Virus record (IMG/VR): IMGVR_UViG_3300042540_000300
Span: 1-60,680 of that record
Source of the DNA: a virus
Strand: one strand, 5' to 3'
Length of the DNA stretch: 60,680 bases
Positions 14,388 through 24,009 of the stretch are shown here, piece after piece. Made by a program: the position numbers and the translations under genes. The notes beneath the pieces were generated by a model. That model saw only the letters and a program-made list of their open reading frames with translations. It was not told where the DNA came from and searched no databases. The number at the start of each line of letters is the position of its first letter. Position 1 is the stretch's first letter.

Positions 14388-14993
14388 TTATTGTACCTCT
14401 GGTCTGTCCCAATACTTATATGAGAATGTGACCTGTAATCTTAGAACGTCCTGATCCGCCCATGTAACTTGCTGTGGATTGACCAGTGTAGGCCAGGCAT
14501 AGTTTAGTGTCCATCTATATGTGGAATTTTGTCTCAATTTTGTGGTTGCATCCATTTTAGTGTTTGGTGAACCTATACCAATCTCTGACAACTGATAAAT
14601 TTGAACTCTTGCCCAATAATCCTGAGGATAAGAAAAATTGAATGTAGTGGTTGGATTGATAAACTCCATCCATTCATCAAAGAAATATCTTTCGGCAGAA
14701 TTATTACGGCAAATAAACTGGAAATTGGCAGTATTATAGAGAGTGTTATTTGGAAACACCATACCAGGTCCATAATATCTGGTCTGCACAACGTCGAAAC
14801 CACGACCAGGTAATTCTGCTGCCTCACACATCAGATGAAGATCATCAGGCATTTTAGTTTTGATACCAGTTGGTGGTTCAATAACGACAACAAAACGACA
14901 TGAACGGGCGATTTGACCGCCTTGGTTCATGGCCGTTCTAAATTTGTCTAAATTCAACCCCTGAGGTACATTAGTCTGTGATACGCTAGGCAT
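14388..14993 (-). CDS. 54: Baseplate tail-tube initiator, gp54-like
   Basis: 201 residues. It has the tail-tube fold pattern of the gp19/gp54 family: FVVVIEPP, a CEAAELPGRGF turn, RYYGPGMVFPNNTLY, FFDEWMEFINP, and a final strand VTFSYKYWDRPEV. Its place next to the gp48-like gene and away from the gp19 gene favours gp54, which starts tube polymerisation on the baseplate. It is shorter than T4 gp54 (320). The gene overlaps its upstream neighbour by one base. Confidence 0.72.
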   Translation of the reverse strand: MPSVSQTNVPQGLNLDKFRTAMNQGGQIARSCRFVVVIEPPTGIKTKMPDDLHLMCEAAELPGRGFDVVQTRYYGPGMVFPNNTLYNTANFQFICRNNSAERYFFDEWMEFINPTTTFNFSYPQDYWARVQIYQLSEIGIGSPNTKMDATTKLRQNSTYRWTLNYAWPTLVNPQQVTWADQDVLRLQVTFSYKYWDRPEVQ

Positions 14994-15748
14994 TAGTATC
15001 CGTCCTCGATGTTCTGGCTATCAATAACTCTCATTTCTCTAAAGACCATTGTGAGCATTGCTTGTGTGGGCATACCGTCATGGTAGGTGCTCCACTCACC
15101 TTGTGGTGTATAGTTGATATCGATGGCATCAATAACGCAGCGACCAATTCTTGGTAGATTTGTGTTTTGTAATGTCTGACCGTTTTTGTCTTTATAATAG
15201 AAATCGATGGTAAATTCTGATGGTGATAGAAACAGACCACCAGTGGAAAGATAATTGCCGGCACCTGCATTTACACCAATATAACCCTGTCTTGGATCAC
15301 TTTTACCACCCACCAGAGTTGGAGAGGAGAACTTTCTAAGGGTCTTGACAATCTCTCTTAGGGCCTGACTGTCATCTGGTGATGAAGGCACCATAACGAA
15401 ACTAAACTGAAATGTTCTAAGGTTGGTGTCACGATATAGAACCTCAACCTTAGGATTGATAGCACCACCCATCATAGGCGCAGCACCTTGAACGGCACCA
15501 ATTGCGGTACCAATAAGTGGAATATTTGCAGCGGCACCAGCAATAATTTTAGATAGTTTTGATTCCTGATAGTCGTGTCTTGTTTCCCAAACTAAGTTGG
15601 TGCTATTTGTTCCACCACCTGGAATAAACAGTGTGACAGTTGCTTGTGGTGTATTGTCATTACCACGACCAACCGCCTGAATATTCATCCAGTGGCCATT
15701 CTGTTCGTTCTCGACTATCTGTGGAAATGCTAGTCTTGGACCGGGCAT
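14993..15748 (-). CDS. 48: Baseplate tail-tube cap, gp48-like
   Basis: 251 residues (T4 gp48: 364). Strand patterns such as VTLFIPGGG, FQFSFVMVPSSPDDSQALREIVKTLRKF and the C-terminal TQAMLTMVFREMRVI are those of gp48/gp54 tube-like baseplate proteins. A hydrophobic Ala/Gly segment (KIIAGAAANIPLIGTAIGAVQGAAP) matches the helix found in gp48 homologues. First gene of the minus-strand hub operon, behind a late-type box at 15777-15783. Confidence 0.68.
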   Translation of the reverse strand: MPGPRLAFPQIVENEQNGHWMNIQAVGRGNDNTPQATVTLFIPGGGTNSTNLVWETRHDYQESKLSKIIAGAAANIPLIGTAIGAVQGAAPMMGGAINPKVEVLYRDTNLRTFQFSFVMVPSSPDDSQALREIVKTLRKFSSPTLVGGKSDPRQGYIGVNAGAGNYLSTGGLFLSPSEFTIDFYYKDKNGQTLQNTNLPRIGRCVIDAIDINYTPQGEWSTYHDGMPTQAMLTMVFREMRVIDSQNIEDGY

Positions 15749-15776
15749 ATATTACTCCAAATATTTTGACTACATA

Positions 15777-15783
15777 TATTTAG
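15777..15783 (-). promoter_or_regulatory. Late-type promoter for the hub operon
   Basis: Read on the minus strand this is CTAAATA, with a predicted start near 15771 and a leader of about 23 bases carrying GGAG before the ATG at 15748. It lies in the 44-base divergent gap between the hub operon and the gp4 gene. Confidence 0.6.
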
Positions 15784-15792
15784 TGAGGATTT

Positions 15793-16239
15793 ATGGCATA
15801 CAATTACAAACAAGGAATATTCACGCCCAAAAATCCTGACAAATATATTGGTGATGCTAAGAATATCGTATATAGGTCAGGATGGGAAAAGAGAGTTATG
15901 GATTGGGCAGATACCAATCCTAATGTCAAACGATGGTGCTCGGAAGAGGTAGTAATTCCGTATATCTCACCAGTCGATAATCGACCCCATCGATACTTTG
16001 TGGACTTTTATGTGGAGGCGGTTAGGAGCAACGGCCAGACCGCCAAGATGCTTTTAGAGGTCAAACCTAAGGCCCAGACGCAAGAGCCTGTTCCTAAGAA
16101 ACGCAAGACAAAAGGATATATTACCGAGGTCGTTACTTACGGAATAAATCAGGCGAAATGGAAGGCTGCCGAAGAATTTTGTAAGGATCGAGGATGGGAA
16201 TTTCTGCTAATAACCGAGGAACAACTGTTTAGGAAATAG
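15793..16239 (+). CDS. 4: Head completion protein gp4 (TnsA-like nuclease fold)
   Basis: 148 residues, near T4 gp4 (150). IVYRSGWEKRVMDW, VIPYISPVDNRPHRYFVDF and LLEVKPKAQ give the gp4 family pattern, which shares its fold with TnsA-type endonucleases. The likely acidic residues are Glu32, Asp71 and Glu89 with Lys91. gp4 acts on filled heads before neck attachment. First gene of the rightward baseplate run. Confidence 0.88.
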   Translation: MAYNYKQGIFTPKNPDKYIGDAKNIVYRSGWEKRVMDWADTNPNVKRWCSEEVVIPYISPVDNRPHRYFVDFYVEAVRSNGQTAKMLLEVKPKAQTQEPVPKKRKTKGYITEVVTYGINQAKWKAAEEFCKDRGWEFLLITEEQLFRK

Positions 16240-16247
16240 CATAAATA
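16240..16247 (+). promoter_or_regulatory. Late-type box CATAAATA placed for a leaderless transcript
   Basis: By T4 late-promoter geometry the start would be six bases after the box, at 16253, which is the A of the next gene's ATG. No ribosome-binding site lies at normal spacing; the nearest AGGA is 18 bases before the ATG. Confidence 0.5.
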
Positions 16248-16252
16248 CCTAT

Positions 16253-16762
16253 ATGGCAGAAAAGTATTCGTCCAAAGATTTACAGAAATGGTTATTTGAG
16301 AAGGCCCTAAATGCGGCATCACCTCAGGCCAGACAAATACTTATTAGAAACGACCAGAGAGGTCGTGAGGATGCCCTTATTGGTCATCTATACTTCTTCA
16401 AGTATGATCCAAAAGGCAAGGCCTATCTGCCCAAGTATGACAAGTTTCCAATGGTGTTTCCCATTGAGCAATATCAGGATGGTTTTCTAGGTCTAAATCT
16501 ACACTATCTTGATGCAAGACAACGTAAGGCACTATTAGACCAGTTGGTAAAGTTTCAAAATAATAAAGAATACGATGAAACTACCAAACTGTTATTGAGT
16601 TATCAATTATTACAGGGTTCTAAAAGACTAAACAGTTTATCACGACCATGTATAAAAAGATATTTGTTCAACCATTGTAGATCACAGTTTATTGAAATTT
16701 ATATTGATGAATACGATAAGGCAATCCAACTACCAGTCGAGGACTGGGTATTCAATAGGTAA
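16253..16762 (+). CDS. Conserved myovirus protein in the gp4-gp53 interval, unassigned
   Basis: 169 residues. The segment GHLYFFKYDPKGKAYLPKYD, then FPMVFPIEQYQDGFLGLNLHYL, is one I recognise as conserved in marine and rhizobial T4-like phages. It is a compact, aromatic-rich protein with a basic C-terminal part (RPCIKRYLFNHCRSQF). T4 has gene 2 beside gene 4, so a head-completion or DNA-end role is conceivable. I see no sequence support for calling it gp2. Confidence 0.7.
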   Translation: MAEKYSSKDLQKWLFEKALNAASPQARQILIRNDQRGREDALIGHLYFFKYDPKGKAYLPKYDKFPMVFPIEQYQDGFLGLNLHYLDARQRKALLDQLVKFQNNKEYDETTKLLLSYQLLQGSKRLNSLSRPCIKRYLFNHCRSQFIEIYIDEYDKAIQLPVEDWVFNR

Positions 16763-16766
16763 GTAA

Positions 16767-17600
16767 ATGACTTATAAGAACACACCATATTTCGGTGCTT
16801 TTCCAAAAATGCAATATGATATCAATAATACTGGTTTCGGTGCTGGTTCACATGAGACCGTAACCGATATCTTCTTTCGTCTGGGTATGATCAAGGATAT
16901 TTTGAATAATATCACATCATATACCGTATATGAACTAGACGATTCTGATACACCAGAAATTCTGGCAGAAAAGGTTTATGGTGATATTGGTGCCGGTTGG
17001 ATGATTTTGTATGCCAATAAAATGCTAGATCCACAGTTTGATTGGCCTCTCAATTATGATGCCTTTCAGAAAATGATTATTGACAGATATGGTTCGGTTG
17101 ACAGCGCCTCCTCAGAAATTCATCATTATGAAAAGGTAATTATTAGAACAAACGAATTTACCGGTGTAACCACAGAAAATAGATATATCATCGACGCCGA
17201 GAGATTGACAGAAGAAATGCCTAATGTACCTTATACATACTGGCTTCCATATGTCATCGAAACATTTAGAACATCCGATTCCAGTGTATTCACTACCGAC
17301 GATAACGACGTTGATCCGCCGATCTTTCTTTCCGCAGACTTGAATTATGATGACGCCGTGAACGTCACCAAATTCGGTTCAGTTGCATTTGCCAATGAAA
17401 CAAATACCTATAATGTCGATGGAAAGACTGTAACAGAAACAATTTATGGTGAGGCGGTTACCAATTATGATTATGAATTGAGAAAGAACGATGCCAAGAG
17501 ACTTATCAAGGTAATCAAGGCAGAATATTATTTCCAGATTATCAATGAGTTTGCTAGACTTACAAACACAGAAAATACTTTTGTCAGAAGGTTAGTATAA
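16767..17600 (+). CDS. 53: Baseplate wedge subunit gp53
   Basis: 277 residues (T4 gp53: 196). The central DSDTPEILAEKVYGDIGAGWMILYAN is the gp53 LysM-like motif in which a slow-moving element is matched to a WxIxxAN turn. The N-terminus FPKMQYDINN and the C-terminal KNDAKRLIKVIKAEYYFQII also fit. gp53 helps join six wedges around the hub. It starts four bases after the previous stop. Confidence 0.85.
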   Translation: MTYKNTPYFGAFPKMQYDINNTGFGAGSHETVTDIFFRLGMIKDILNNITSYTVYELDDSDTPEILAEKVYGDIGAGWMILYANKMLDPQFDWPLNYDAFQKMIIDRYGSVDSASSEIHHYEKVIIRTNEFTGVTTENRYIIDAERLTEEMPNVPYTYWLPYVIETFRTSDSSVFTTDDNDVDPPIFLSADLNYDDAVNVTKFGSVAFANETNTYNVDGKTVTETIYGEAVTNYDYELRKNDAKRLIKVIKAEYYFQIINEFARLTNTENTFVRRLV

Positions 17601-17601
17601 T

Positions 17602-18789
17602 ATGGCAATTACTTATGATGGCCGCCGAGTTCGTGCGGATATTACTATTGACGGTCAGACATTCACCGATATTACTGTAAAAGAAGTAATACTAGGTGAA
17701 AGTCTATTGACACCAGGCCTTCAAACTGCCATCACATTACAGTCTTTTGTCTATAGTAATCCGATCAAAAACTGGATGAATTATAAGAATAAAGACGTTA
17801 CTCTCAATATGAGAACACAAGATGGTGAGCAGGTAATGTTCATCAAGCAAAGAATTTACCGTATTGATAACCGTGAATTGGATATCAACGTTGGTTCCAC
17901 CGAATCACTAACACTCCATGCCTGTGATCCTTCTCTATTAGAAGATGCCAAGTCTCTTATTTCAAAATCATTCAATTGTCAGACTCCATCAGAAGTTGTG
18001 GACTATGCTCTCAATACCTGTTTGGGTGTTGGTAATAATCCTGTAATTGATGACTGTCAACCAACCAGAAACTATATTGCTGAAATGATCCATCCGTTTC
18101 AGGTAATTCAACAGCAATGTAATGCCGCACTAGACGGTGAAGATCCGTCATTCTTGCATTATATGACCTTTGAAAATACTGGTACTCATTATTTCAGATC
18201 ACTCAAAGCACTAATGCACCAGCCACCAACATGGGAGTTTCAACATTCTGAAACAAATATGGATCTTGCCGACCCTAAAAAGGTTATCAATTTCTCATTC
18301 CCCTGTGACTTTGATTATTTGTCAGATGTTCTAAATGGTCTTGATGAAAACGGTAAGAGCATGAATGGCCTGGCCACGGTAAATGCTGTTACAGGTGCAA
18401 TGCAGTTTCTTGGTGCTGGTGACGGCAGCAGTTTTGGTGGTGGGTGTATCAAAGGCGTTGCTAATCATAAACAGGCATTTACTAATAAAGGATCAGGTAA
18501 ACAACAAAACGTTTGTGAATTAGGTGTGGAACAATATCTATTACTAAGACAGGCCAGAATGGGTCTATTAGAAAAAGATAAGGTCGCACTAAGACTTACC
18601 ATTCCATGGAATCCTGATTTGCATGTTGGTAATTCTATTTCATTTTATTGGTTGAATAAATCAACAGACAATAGTTTCACAGGTAAAATATTTGGTACAG
18701 GTAATTATTTGATTGCTTCGCTCAAACACAACGTTCAATTTGGTGGTTTTGGTACCACCACTCTCGATTGTATTACTAGGAATTTGTAA
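17602..18789 (+). CDS. 27: Baseplate hub protein, gp27-like
   Basis: 395 residues, almost identical in length to T4 gp27 (391). It opens with a beta-rich domain (ADITIDGQTFTDITVKEVILGESLLTPG) typical of hub proteins. A tube-like second domain (LTIPWNPDLHVGNSISFYW) ends the protein, as in gp27 and VgrG N-terminal parts. The position next to the spike genes supports the call; sequence similarity to T4 gp27 itself is remote. A Gly-rich linker is near residues 270-285. Confidence 0.72.
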   Translation: MAITYDGRRVRADITIDGQTFTDITVKEVILGESLLTPGLQTAITLQSFVYSNPIKNWMNYKNKDVTLNMRTQDGEQVMFIKQRIYRIDNRELDINVGSTESLTLHACDPSLLEDAKSLISKSFNCQTPSEVVDYALNTCLGVGNNPVIDDCQPTRNYIAEMIHPFQVIQQQCNAALDGEDPSFLHYMTFENTGTHYFRSLKALMHQPPTWEFQHSETNMDLADPKKVINFSFPCDFDYLSDVLNGLDENGKSMNGLATVNAVTGAMQFLGAGDGSSFGGGCIKGVANHKQAFTNKGSGKQQNVCELGVEQYLLLRQARMGLLEKDKVALRLTIPWNPDLHVGNSISFYWLNKSTDNSFTGKIFGTGNYLIASLKHNVQFGGFGTTTLDCITRNL

Positions 18790-18798
18790 GGAGATATT

Positions 18799-20217
18799 AT
18801 GGCACCTAGAGAACTAACGACACAAGTAAAGACTTGCGTTATTGCCGGTGGTGGTATCAATGATCCGGCACCAGACCATTCCTGTAATCAGAAGATTGTA
18901 AATCCACTAGAACACGGTGATGAAGTAAATTTTGAGGATTTGCAATTCTCGCCAATGGCACTCAATCCGACTCAGACAGGCGGTTCACAATTCCCTGGCA
19001 CAATGGATCCAGGTACACTCGTATATGTTCTAAAGAATGTTGGTGAACCAGGTGGTATTATTCTTGGCCTGGCCAATTCTATTAGAAAAGGTAATATGGG
19101 CGCCGAAGGCGGTGGTGGAGGTGGTCAAAGCCTTCTCACTGGTAAGATTGCAGAACTATTCACACAAGATATTGGTGTAAATGTTCCACCCAAGGTTCAA
19201 GAGGTGGATGAAAATGGCATGAAGATCAGAAAGATCCAAGAAAAGGGTGAGAAACATTCACTCTCATTATTGGATGGTCTACCAAGTCACGGTGCTTTAT
19301 TTGATATGGCCGGTTTTAGATTACCAGCACTAAAACAGGTACCGACTGCCAAGCAACATAATGATCAAATGATGACAAATCAGATGTTTGATCAGTTGCA
19401 GGGTATTGTAGGATCATTACAAGGTCTATTACAGGGCCTTATGCAGAATGGTCGTGGCGGTAATAATACACATAATTCTGGTGGTGGTATCGGTAATGGT
19501 ATCAGTTATTGGGATGAAATTCAGAATAATATTAGAAATAATCATCCTTCGGAACCAGAACGTGCCGAGGCCATGATACAGGCCATCAAGAGTCTGACAA
19601 TTCTAATTCAAGGCCATGAAACAGATAATGGTGTTGGTTTCGTAACTGGTAATGTGGTACATTATGGTATTTACTTAGAAAATGCCGTTGAATTGTTATC
19701 TAATGTTTCCACCATCGATGATGTTATGTCTGTATTATCACGACTACAGTGGGATTCCAGTCTACACGGACAGGACGCACTAGACGTTGTTGAAATACAG
19801 ATTGAAAATGCCTGGGGTGTGGCATTACAGCAGGTTGATGTAAACGGTAATATTGTCGTTACATATGCTAATGCAAACGCACAAATGGCCTTTGCTAATT
19901 CTATGTCAAACGTTTCTTATGGTTCAGGTGCCACGAGTGCTCCAGCATCCTCAGGATCAGGTAGCGGCGCAGGCGGACAAGGCAATCAAGGTTCAGGTTC
20001 TGGCGGCGCCGCTCAGTCAATGCTAGGCACACTTTTTGGTAAATCAGCACAGACCTTGCAGGATATGTGGAAAAGATTGGCCATGTCGCAAGAAAAAGAA
20101 GCAAAGAATATGCACCAGAAACTAACACAAGATAAGAAACCACAGAAACAAAAACAAATAAATCAGGCCGTCATTGATGGCGGCGACCCCTTGAACAAAG
20201 TATATTATCAGGAGTAA
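18799..20217 (+). CDS. Spike-associated hub protein, gp5 N-terminal (OB-fold)-like
   Basis: 472 residues. FPGTMDPGTLVYVLKNVGEPGGIILGLANS around residues 65-95 resembles the OB-fold domain of gp5/VgrG spikes. A Gly stretch, a long middle region with Gln/Met-rich helices (MFDQLQGIVGSLQGLLQGLMQ) and Ser/Gly-rich hinges follow. No lysozyme motif is visible. The next gene encodes the beta-helix spike, four bases downstream, so the two together look like a gp5 that has been split and has lost its enzyme domain. Confidence 0.6.
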   Translation: MAPRELTTQVKTCVIAGGGINDPAPDHSCNQKIVNPLEHGDEVNFEDLQFSPMALNPTQTGGSQFPGTMDPGTLVYVLKNVGEPGGIILGLANSIRKGNMGAEGGGGGGQSLLTGKIAELFTQDIGVNVPPKVQEVDENGMKIRKIQEKGEKHSLSLLDGLPSHGALFDMAGFRLPALKQVPTAKQHNDQMMTNQMFDQLQGIVGSLQGLLQGLMQNGRGGNNTHNSGGGIGNGISYWDEIQNNIRNNHPSEPERAEAMIQAIKSLTILIQGHETDNGVGFVTGNVVHYGIYLENAVELLSNVSTIDDVMSVLSRLQWDSSLHGQDALDVVEIQIENAWGVALQQVDVNGNIVVTYANANAQMAFANSMSNVSYGSGATSAPASSGSGSGAGGQGNQGSGSGGAAQSMLGTLFGKSAQTLQDMWKRLAMSQEKEAKNMHQKLTQDKKPQKQKQINQAVIDGGDPLNKVYYQE

Positions 20218-20220
20218 TAG

Positions 20221-21492
20221 ATGACTGACGTAACTGGATCCGTATCGGTAAATAACTCCGGCGGTGATCAATTCAATACTAATGAAGAAAGAAAAACGAC
20301 TCCTCGTGCGGTAAACTTTGATAAAGATGCCAGAAGCATGGAGGGTGCCGGTGCATATCCTAATTACTGGTCACACAAGACACGTTCTGGTCATACATTT
20401 ATTATGGATGACTCTGAGGGTAAAGAAACTGTAACGCTACAGCACCGTTCTGGTACAGGCATTCAAATGCGTCCAGATGGTGGTATGTTACTAACAACTC
20501 ATAACGGTAAATATGAGGTAACATTTGGTGAAAATCGTGTAACCATTTCAGGTGCTCAGGATATCACGGTAAAAGGTGATGCCTCAATGAGAGTATATGG
20601 CAACCATAACGTCACCGTTCACAAAGATTATAACCTCACCGTATTGGGTGATATGAATGTCACCGCAAAGAATATGAACCGCTCTATTCGTGGTAATATG
20701 GACACCACGGCCAAGAATATCAATAAAAGAGTAGAAGGTTCTTCCACATATAATACGATGGGTGCTCATTCTGTGGTATCAGAAGGTAATATGATGGTGG
20801 CATCAAGAACACAAAAGGCCTTTTTTGCTGGTGGTAAAGGTATTCATGCATCTGTTACCGATCAGGGTGATATGACCTTCAAGAATGAAAAAGGTAATAT
20901 GCATATGGAGACCAAAGAAGGCAAGTTTGATGCCAAGTTCTCCGATGGCACTAATGAAGTAACATTGCTGGCCAAAGATGGTGCTCTACATGCACAGGCA
21001 GCAAAGGCGGTCAATGTAGAATCCAAGCAAGATAAAATTCAGGTAAAGGCCAAAAAAGATGTTGGTATTACCGCTACATCCGGTGGTGTAAATGTTGATG
21101 CTCAAAGTGGTGGTATCAATATGGCAGCAACACAAAATATTGTTACCAAATCTACTGGCGGCGACGTTCAAATCAGATCACAAGGTGGCAATGCACAAGT
21201 TCTTGCCGGTGGACAGGCATCAATTGAAGGTGCGGGAAGCACCCACGTTGGTCAAAATCAGAGTACCACAAACATTGTTGGTGGTGGTTCTGGTGTAAAT
21301 GTTGATGCTTTGGGTGGTCTATTGAACCTTGCCGGCGGTTTAGGTCTACCTTTCACTGGTCAAATTCAGCAATTGTCATTTATATTTGATCAGATTCAAT
21401 CTGCTACTGGTATTCCATCTATTTCGGCATCCAAGGCACAGCAACCACAAGAAGAACCAGATGCCTCTTCGGAAATCAACTCGTGGAAATAA
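20221..21492 (+). CDS. 5: Central spike beta-helix protein, gp5 C-terminal-like
   Basis: 423 residues. After a short N-terminal part it has a VgrG/gp5-like start (HTFIMDDSEGKETVTLQHRSGTGIQM) and then a long run of short beta-strands with repeating V-x-V and G-N/D turns (YGNHNVTVHKDYNLTVLGDMNVTAKN and onward). This pattern is characteristic of the triple-stranded beta-helix needle under the baseplate that pierces the outer membrane. No tip motif with an HxH iron site was seen. Ends just before a late-type box. Confidence 0.8.
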   Translation: MTDVTGSVSVNNSGGDQFNTNEERKTTPRAVNFDKDARSMEGAGAYPNYWSHKTRSGHTFIMDDSEGKETVTLQHRSGTGIQMRPDGGMLLTTHNGKYEVTFGENRVTISGAQDITVKGDASMRVYGNHNVTVHKDYNLTVLGDMNVTAKNMNRSIRGNMDTTAKNINKRVEGSSTYNTMGAHSVVSEGNMMVASRTQKAFFAGGKGIHASVTDQGDMTFKNEKGNMHMETKEGKFDAKFSDGTNEVTLLAKDGALHAQAAKAVNVESKQDKIQVKAKKDVGITATSGGVNVDAQSGGINMAATQNIVTKSTGGDVQIRSQGGNAQVLAGGQASIEGAGSTHVGQNQSTTNIVGGGSGVNVDALGGLLNLAGGLGLPFTGQIQQLSFIFDQIQSATGIPSISASKAQQPQEEPDASSEINSWK

Positions 21493-21493
21493 A

Positions 21494-21500
21494 CTAAATA
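21494..21500 (+). promoter_or_regulatory. Late-type promoter before gene 25
   Basis: CTAAATA with a predicted start near 21506 and a leader of 16 bases that includes AAAGGA before the ATG at 21522. It would drive the gp25, gp6 and gp7 genes. Confidence 0.6.
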
Positions 21501-21521
21501 ATATAAACGCAAAGGACTAAA

Positions 21522-21923
21522 ATGGCCAATATAATCAACAGAGATCCGGATTATTCTGACCTTGACCTTGATTTTACCGTCAATAGAACGACTGGTGATG
21601 TTAATATGAAGGTTGGTTCCGAGGCCATCAAAAGGTCTGTTCGTAACCTGGTATTTACCAATTTCTATGAAAGAAAGTTCAATACTCAATTAGGTTCGGA
21701 TGTCACCGCATTACTATTCGAAAATGCGACTCCATTGACTTCCATTCATATTCAAGATGCTATTACAGCATTGATAAATAATTACGAACCAAGAGTAAGA
21801 TTACAAAGTGTAACCGTCAAAGAAGATATTGACAATAACGGTTATAACGTCACACTAACATATGTGATACTAAACAGAAACATCAACACCACAGCAACAT
21901 TGTTCCTGGAAAGGATAAGATAG
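21522..21923 (+). CDS. 25: Baseplate wedge subunit gp25
   Basis: 133 residues (T4 gp25: 132). YSDLDLDFTVNRTTGDV, the AIKRSVRNLVFTNFYERKFNTQLGS core and NNYEPRVRLQSV carry the conserved gp25 pattern, including the EPR motif shared with type VI secretion TssE. gp25 forms the wedge core with gp6 and contacts the first sheath ring. Confidence 0.95.
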   Translation: MANIINRDPDYSDLDLDFTVNRTTGDVNMKVGSEAIKRSVRNLVFTNFYERKFNTQLGSDVTALLFENATPLTSIHIQDAITALINNYEPRVRLQSVTVKEDIDNNGYNVTLTYVILNRNINTTATLFLERIR

Positions 21924-21927
21924 TAAT

Positions 21928-24009
21928 ATGGCAACTTCCAATAATTCATTTAGAGTTGCAGACTTAGATTTCAATTCTATCAAGAATAATCTAAAGACCT
22001 ACCTCAAGAGCCAAGACACCTTCAAGGACTATGACTTTGAAGGTTCAGGTATGTCCGTTCTATTGGACATTCTTTCTTATAACACATATTACAATTCATT
22101 CTATATGAATATGATCGCCAACGAGTCCTTTTTGGATACCGCACAGGATCGTAAGAATATCCTTTCTCATGCTAAATTGATTGGTTATGTTCCTGATTCC
22201 GCACATGGCGCCGTGGCCCAGTTGAATGTTACTGTTACTCCAGGTCCAACCGAAAACCAAGACGTTACATATATTGTAATGGACAAATATACTCGTTTGC
22301 TTGGTGCAGACGTTGGTGGTGTCAATTATCCTTTCGTAACAATCAATGCTAACACCGCATATAAAGTCAACGGTTCATTTGCCTTTGCTAACGTGTATGT
22401 AAAGCAAGGTGAGGTTATTACTCACCAGTATACCGTTGACAATGCCAATAATACCTCACGCAGATACCAGATTCCATCAGCAAATGTTGATACCGACTCG
22501 CTGGTTGTCACCGTGCGTGAATCGGCATCTAATACAGAAACAAACGAATACTTTATTTCAACTGATGTTACCGAACTTCAGGCCAATTCCAAAGTATATT
22601 TCTTGGAAGAGGATCAGGAGCTAAATTACACCATTTATTTCGGTGATGATGTTATTGGTAAGAGACCTGCCAATGGTAATATTATCACAGTAACTTATTT
22701 GGATACAATTGGAACATTAGCAAACAATGTTACCAAGTTCACATTTGTTGAACCGGTCGCAGGTCTATTCAGAAATAACGTAAAGGCCGTTGCTGTTAGT
22801 GGATCATATGGTGGTACTGCCAAAGAACAAATTGAAGATATCCGTTTCAGAGCACCATACGTTTATACCTCACAGAACCGTTGCGTAACAACCAACGATT
22901 ACGAAGCATTGGTCACCAAAGATTACTCAAATATTGAGGCCGTGTCCGTTTGGGGTGGTGAAGAAAACGATCCACCAGTATATGGTAAAGTTTATTTGTC
23001 TATGAAAACCAGAGGTTATTATGTTCTAACCGACCTAGAAAAGGCTAGAATCAAAGAAACACTAATCAGAAACCGTAACGTTCTCACCGTTATTCCTGAG
23101 ATTGTTGACCCTGAATATGTCTTTATTCTAATTCGTGGTAATATTACATATAATCCAACTCTAACAACTAAGAGTGAAACAGAATTGCTCAATGTGGTAA
23201 AAGATGCTATTTTCCAGTATGCAACTGATGAATTATATACATTCAAGTCCACATTCAAGCAATCTAAATTGCAGGCTTATATCGAAAGATCAGATGCATC
23301 TATTACCGCATCCGATTTGACCATTTATCTACAGAATAGAAAACCAATAGCACCTGAGATTACAGCAAGATATTATATCAATTTCAACACACAGTTGAGA
23401 AAAGGTGATTTTGCCAAGAAACTCTATTCTTATCCACAAGTAACAGTCCAGGACTCAAAAGGAATTGACCGTGAGGTTTATTATGAAGAAGTTCCTGAAT
23501 CATATACTGGTGTGGATTCGGTTGACGTTATCAACCCAGGTATAAATTACGGTACATCACCTGTTGTAACAATCTCCGGTGATGGTACTGGTGCTACTGC
23601 CAAGGCCATTGTGGTCAATGGCCGTATTCGTTCAATTCAGGTATTGACAGCAGGTGTAAATTATACACGAGCAACCGCTTCAATCACTGATGAATTTGGT
23701 TCAGAATGTTCATTGTCTGTTAGACTAAGATCAACTCTAGGTGTTCTTAGAACATACTACTATAAGACCAATGGTGAAAAGGTTATCATCAATGATAACG
23801 CTGGTATTGTGAACTACCTAACTGGTAAAGTTACACTCAATACCTTCACACCAATGAAGATTGCGACAAACCCATTCTATGATAAGAATATTCTGACCAT
23901 AAATGTGGTGCCAGAAAACAGTGTTATTCCACCACTAAGAAACAGATTACTTGCTATCGATACTAATAACGCACAGGCAATTCAACTCAAAATGGTACCA
24001 CAAACCTAA
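21928..24009 (+). CDS. 6: Baseplate wedge subunit gp6 (baseplate J-like)
   Basis: 693 residues (T4 gp6: 660). The N-terminal DLDFNSIKNNLKTYLKSQDTFKDYDFEGSGMSVLLDILSYNTYYNSFYMNM is unmistakable for gp6, the protein that forms the inner ring of the baseplate. A Gly-rich beta module (INPGINYGTSPVVTISGDGTGATAKAI) near residues 535-575 is repeated in style in gp7 and gp8 here and may be a wedge decoration domain. The stop shares one base with the next ATG (TAATG). Confidence 0.95.
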   Translation: MATSNNSFRVADLDFNSIKNNLKTYLKSQDTFKDYDFEGSGMSVLLDILSYNTYYNSFYMNMIANESFLDTAQDRKNILSHAKLIGYVPDSAHGAVAQLNVTVTPGPTENQDVTYIVMDKYTRLLGADVGGVNYPFVTINANTAYKVNGSFAFANVYVKQGEVITHQYTVDNANNTSRRYQIPSANVDTDSLVVTVRESASNTETNEYFISTDVTELQANSKVYFLEEDQELNYTIYFGDDVIGKRPANGNIITVTYLDTIGTLANNVTKFTFVEPVAGLFRNNVKAVAVSGSYGGTAKEQIEDIRFRAPYVYTSQNRCVTTNDYEALVTKDYSNIEAVSVWGGEENDPPVYGKVYLSMKTRGYYVLTDLEKARIKETLIRNRNVLTVIPEIVDPEYVFILIRGNITYNPTLTTKSETELLNVVKDAIFQYATDELYTFKSTFKQSKLQAYIERSDASITASDLTIYLQNRKPIAPEITARYYINFNTQLRKGDFAKKLYSYPQVTVQDSKGIDREVYYEEVPESYTGVDSVDVINPGINYGTSPVVTISGDGTGATAKAIVVNGRIRSIQVLTAGVNYTRATASITDEFGSECSLSVRLRSTLGVLRTYYYKTNGEKVIINDNAGIVNYLTGKVTLNTFTPMKIATNPFYDKNILTINVVPENSVIPPLRNRLLAIDTNNAQAIQLKMVPQT

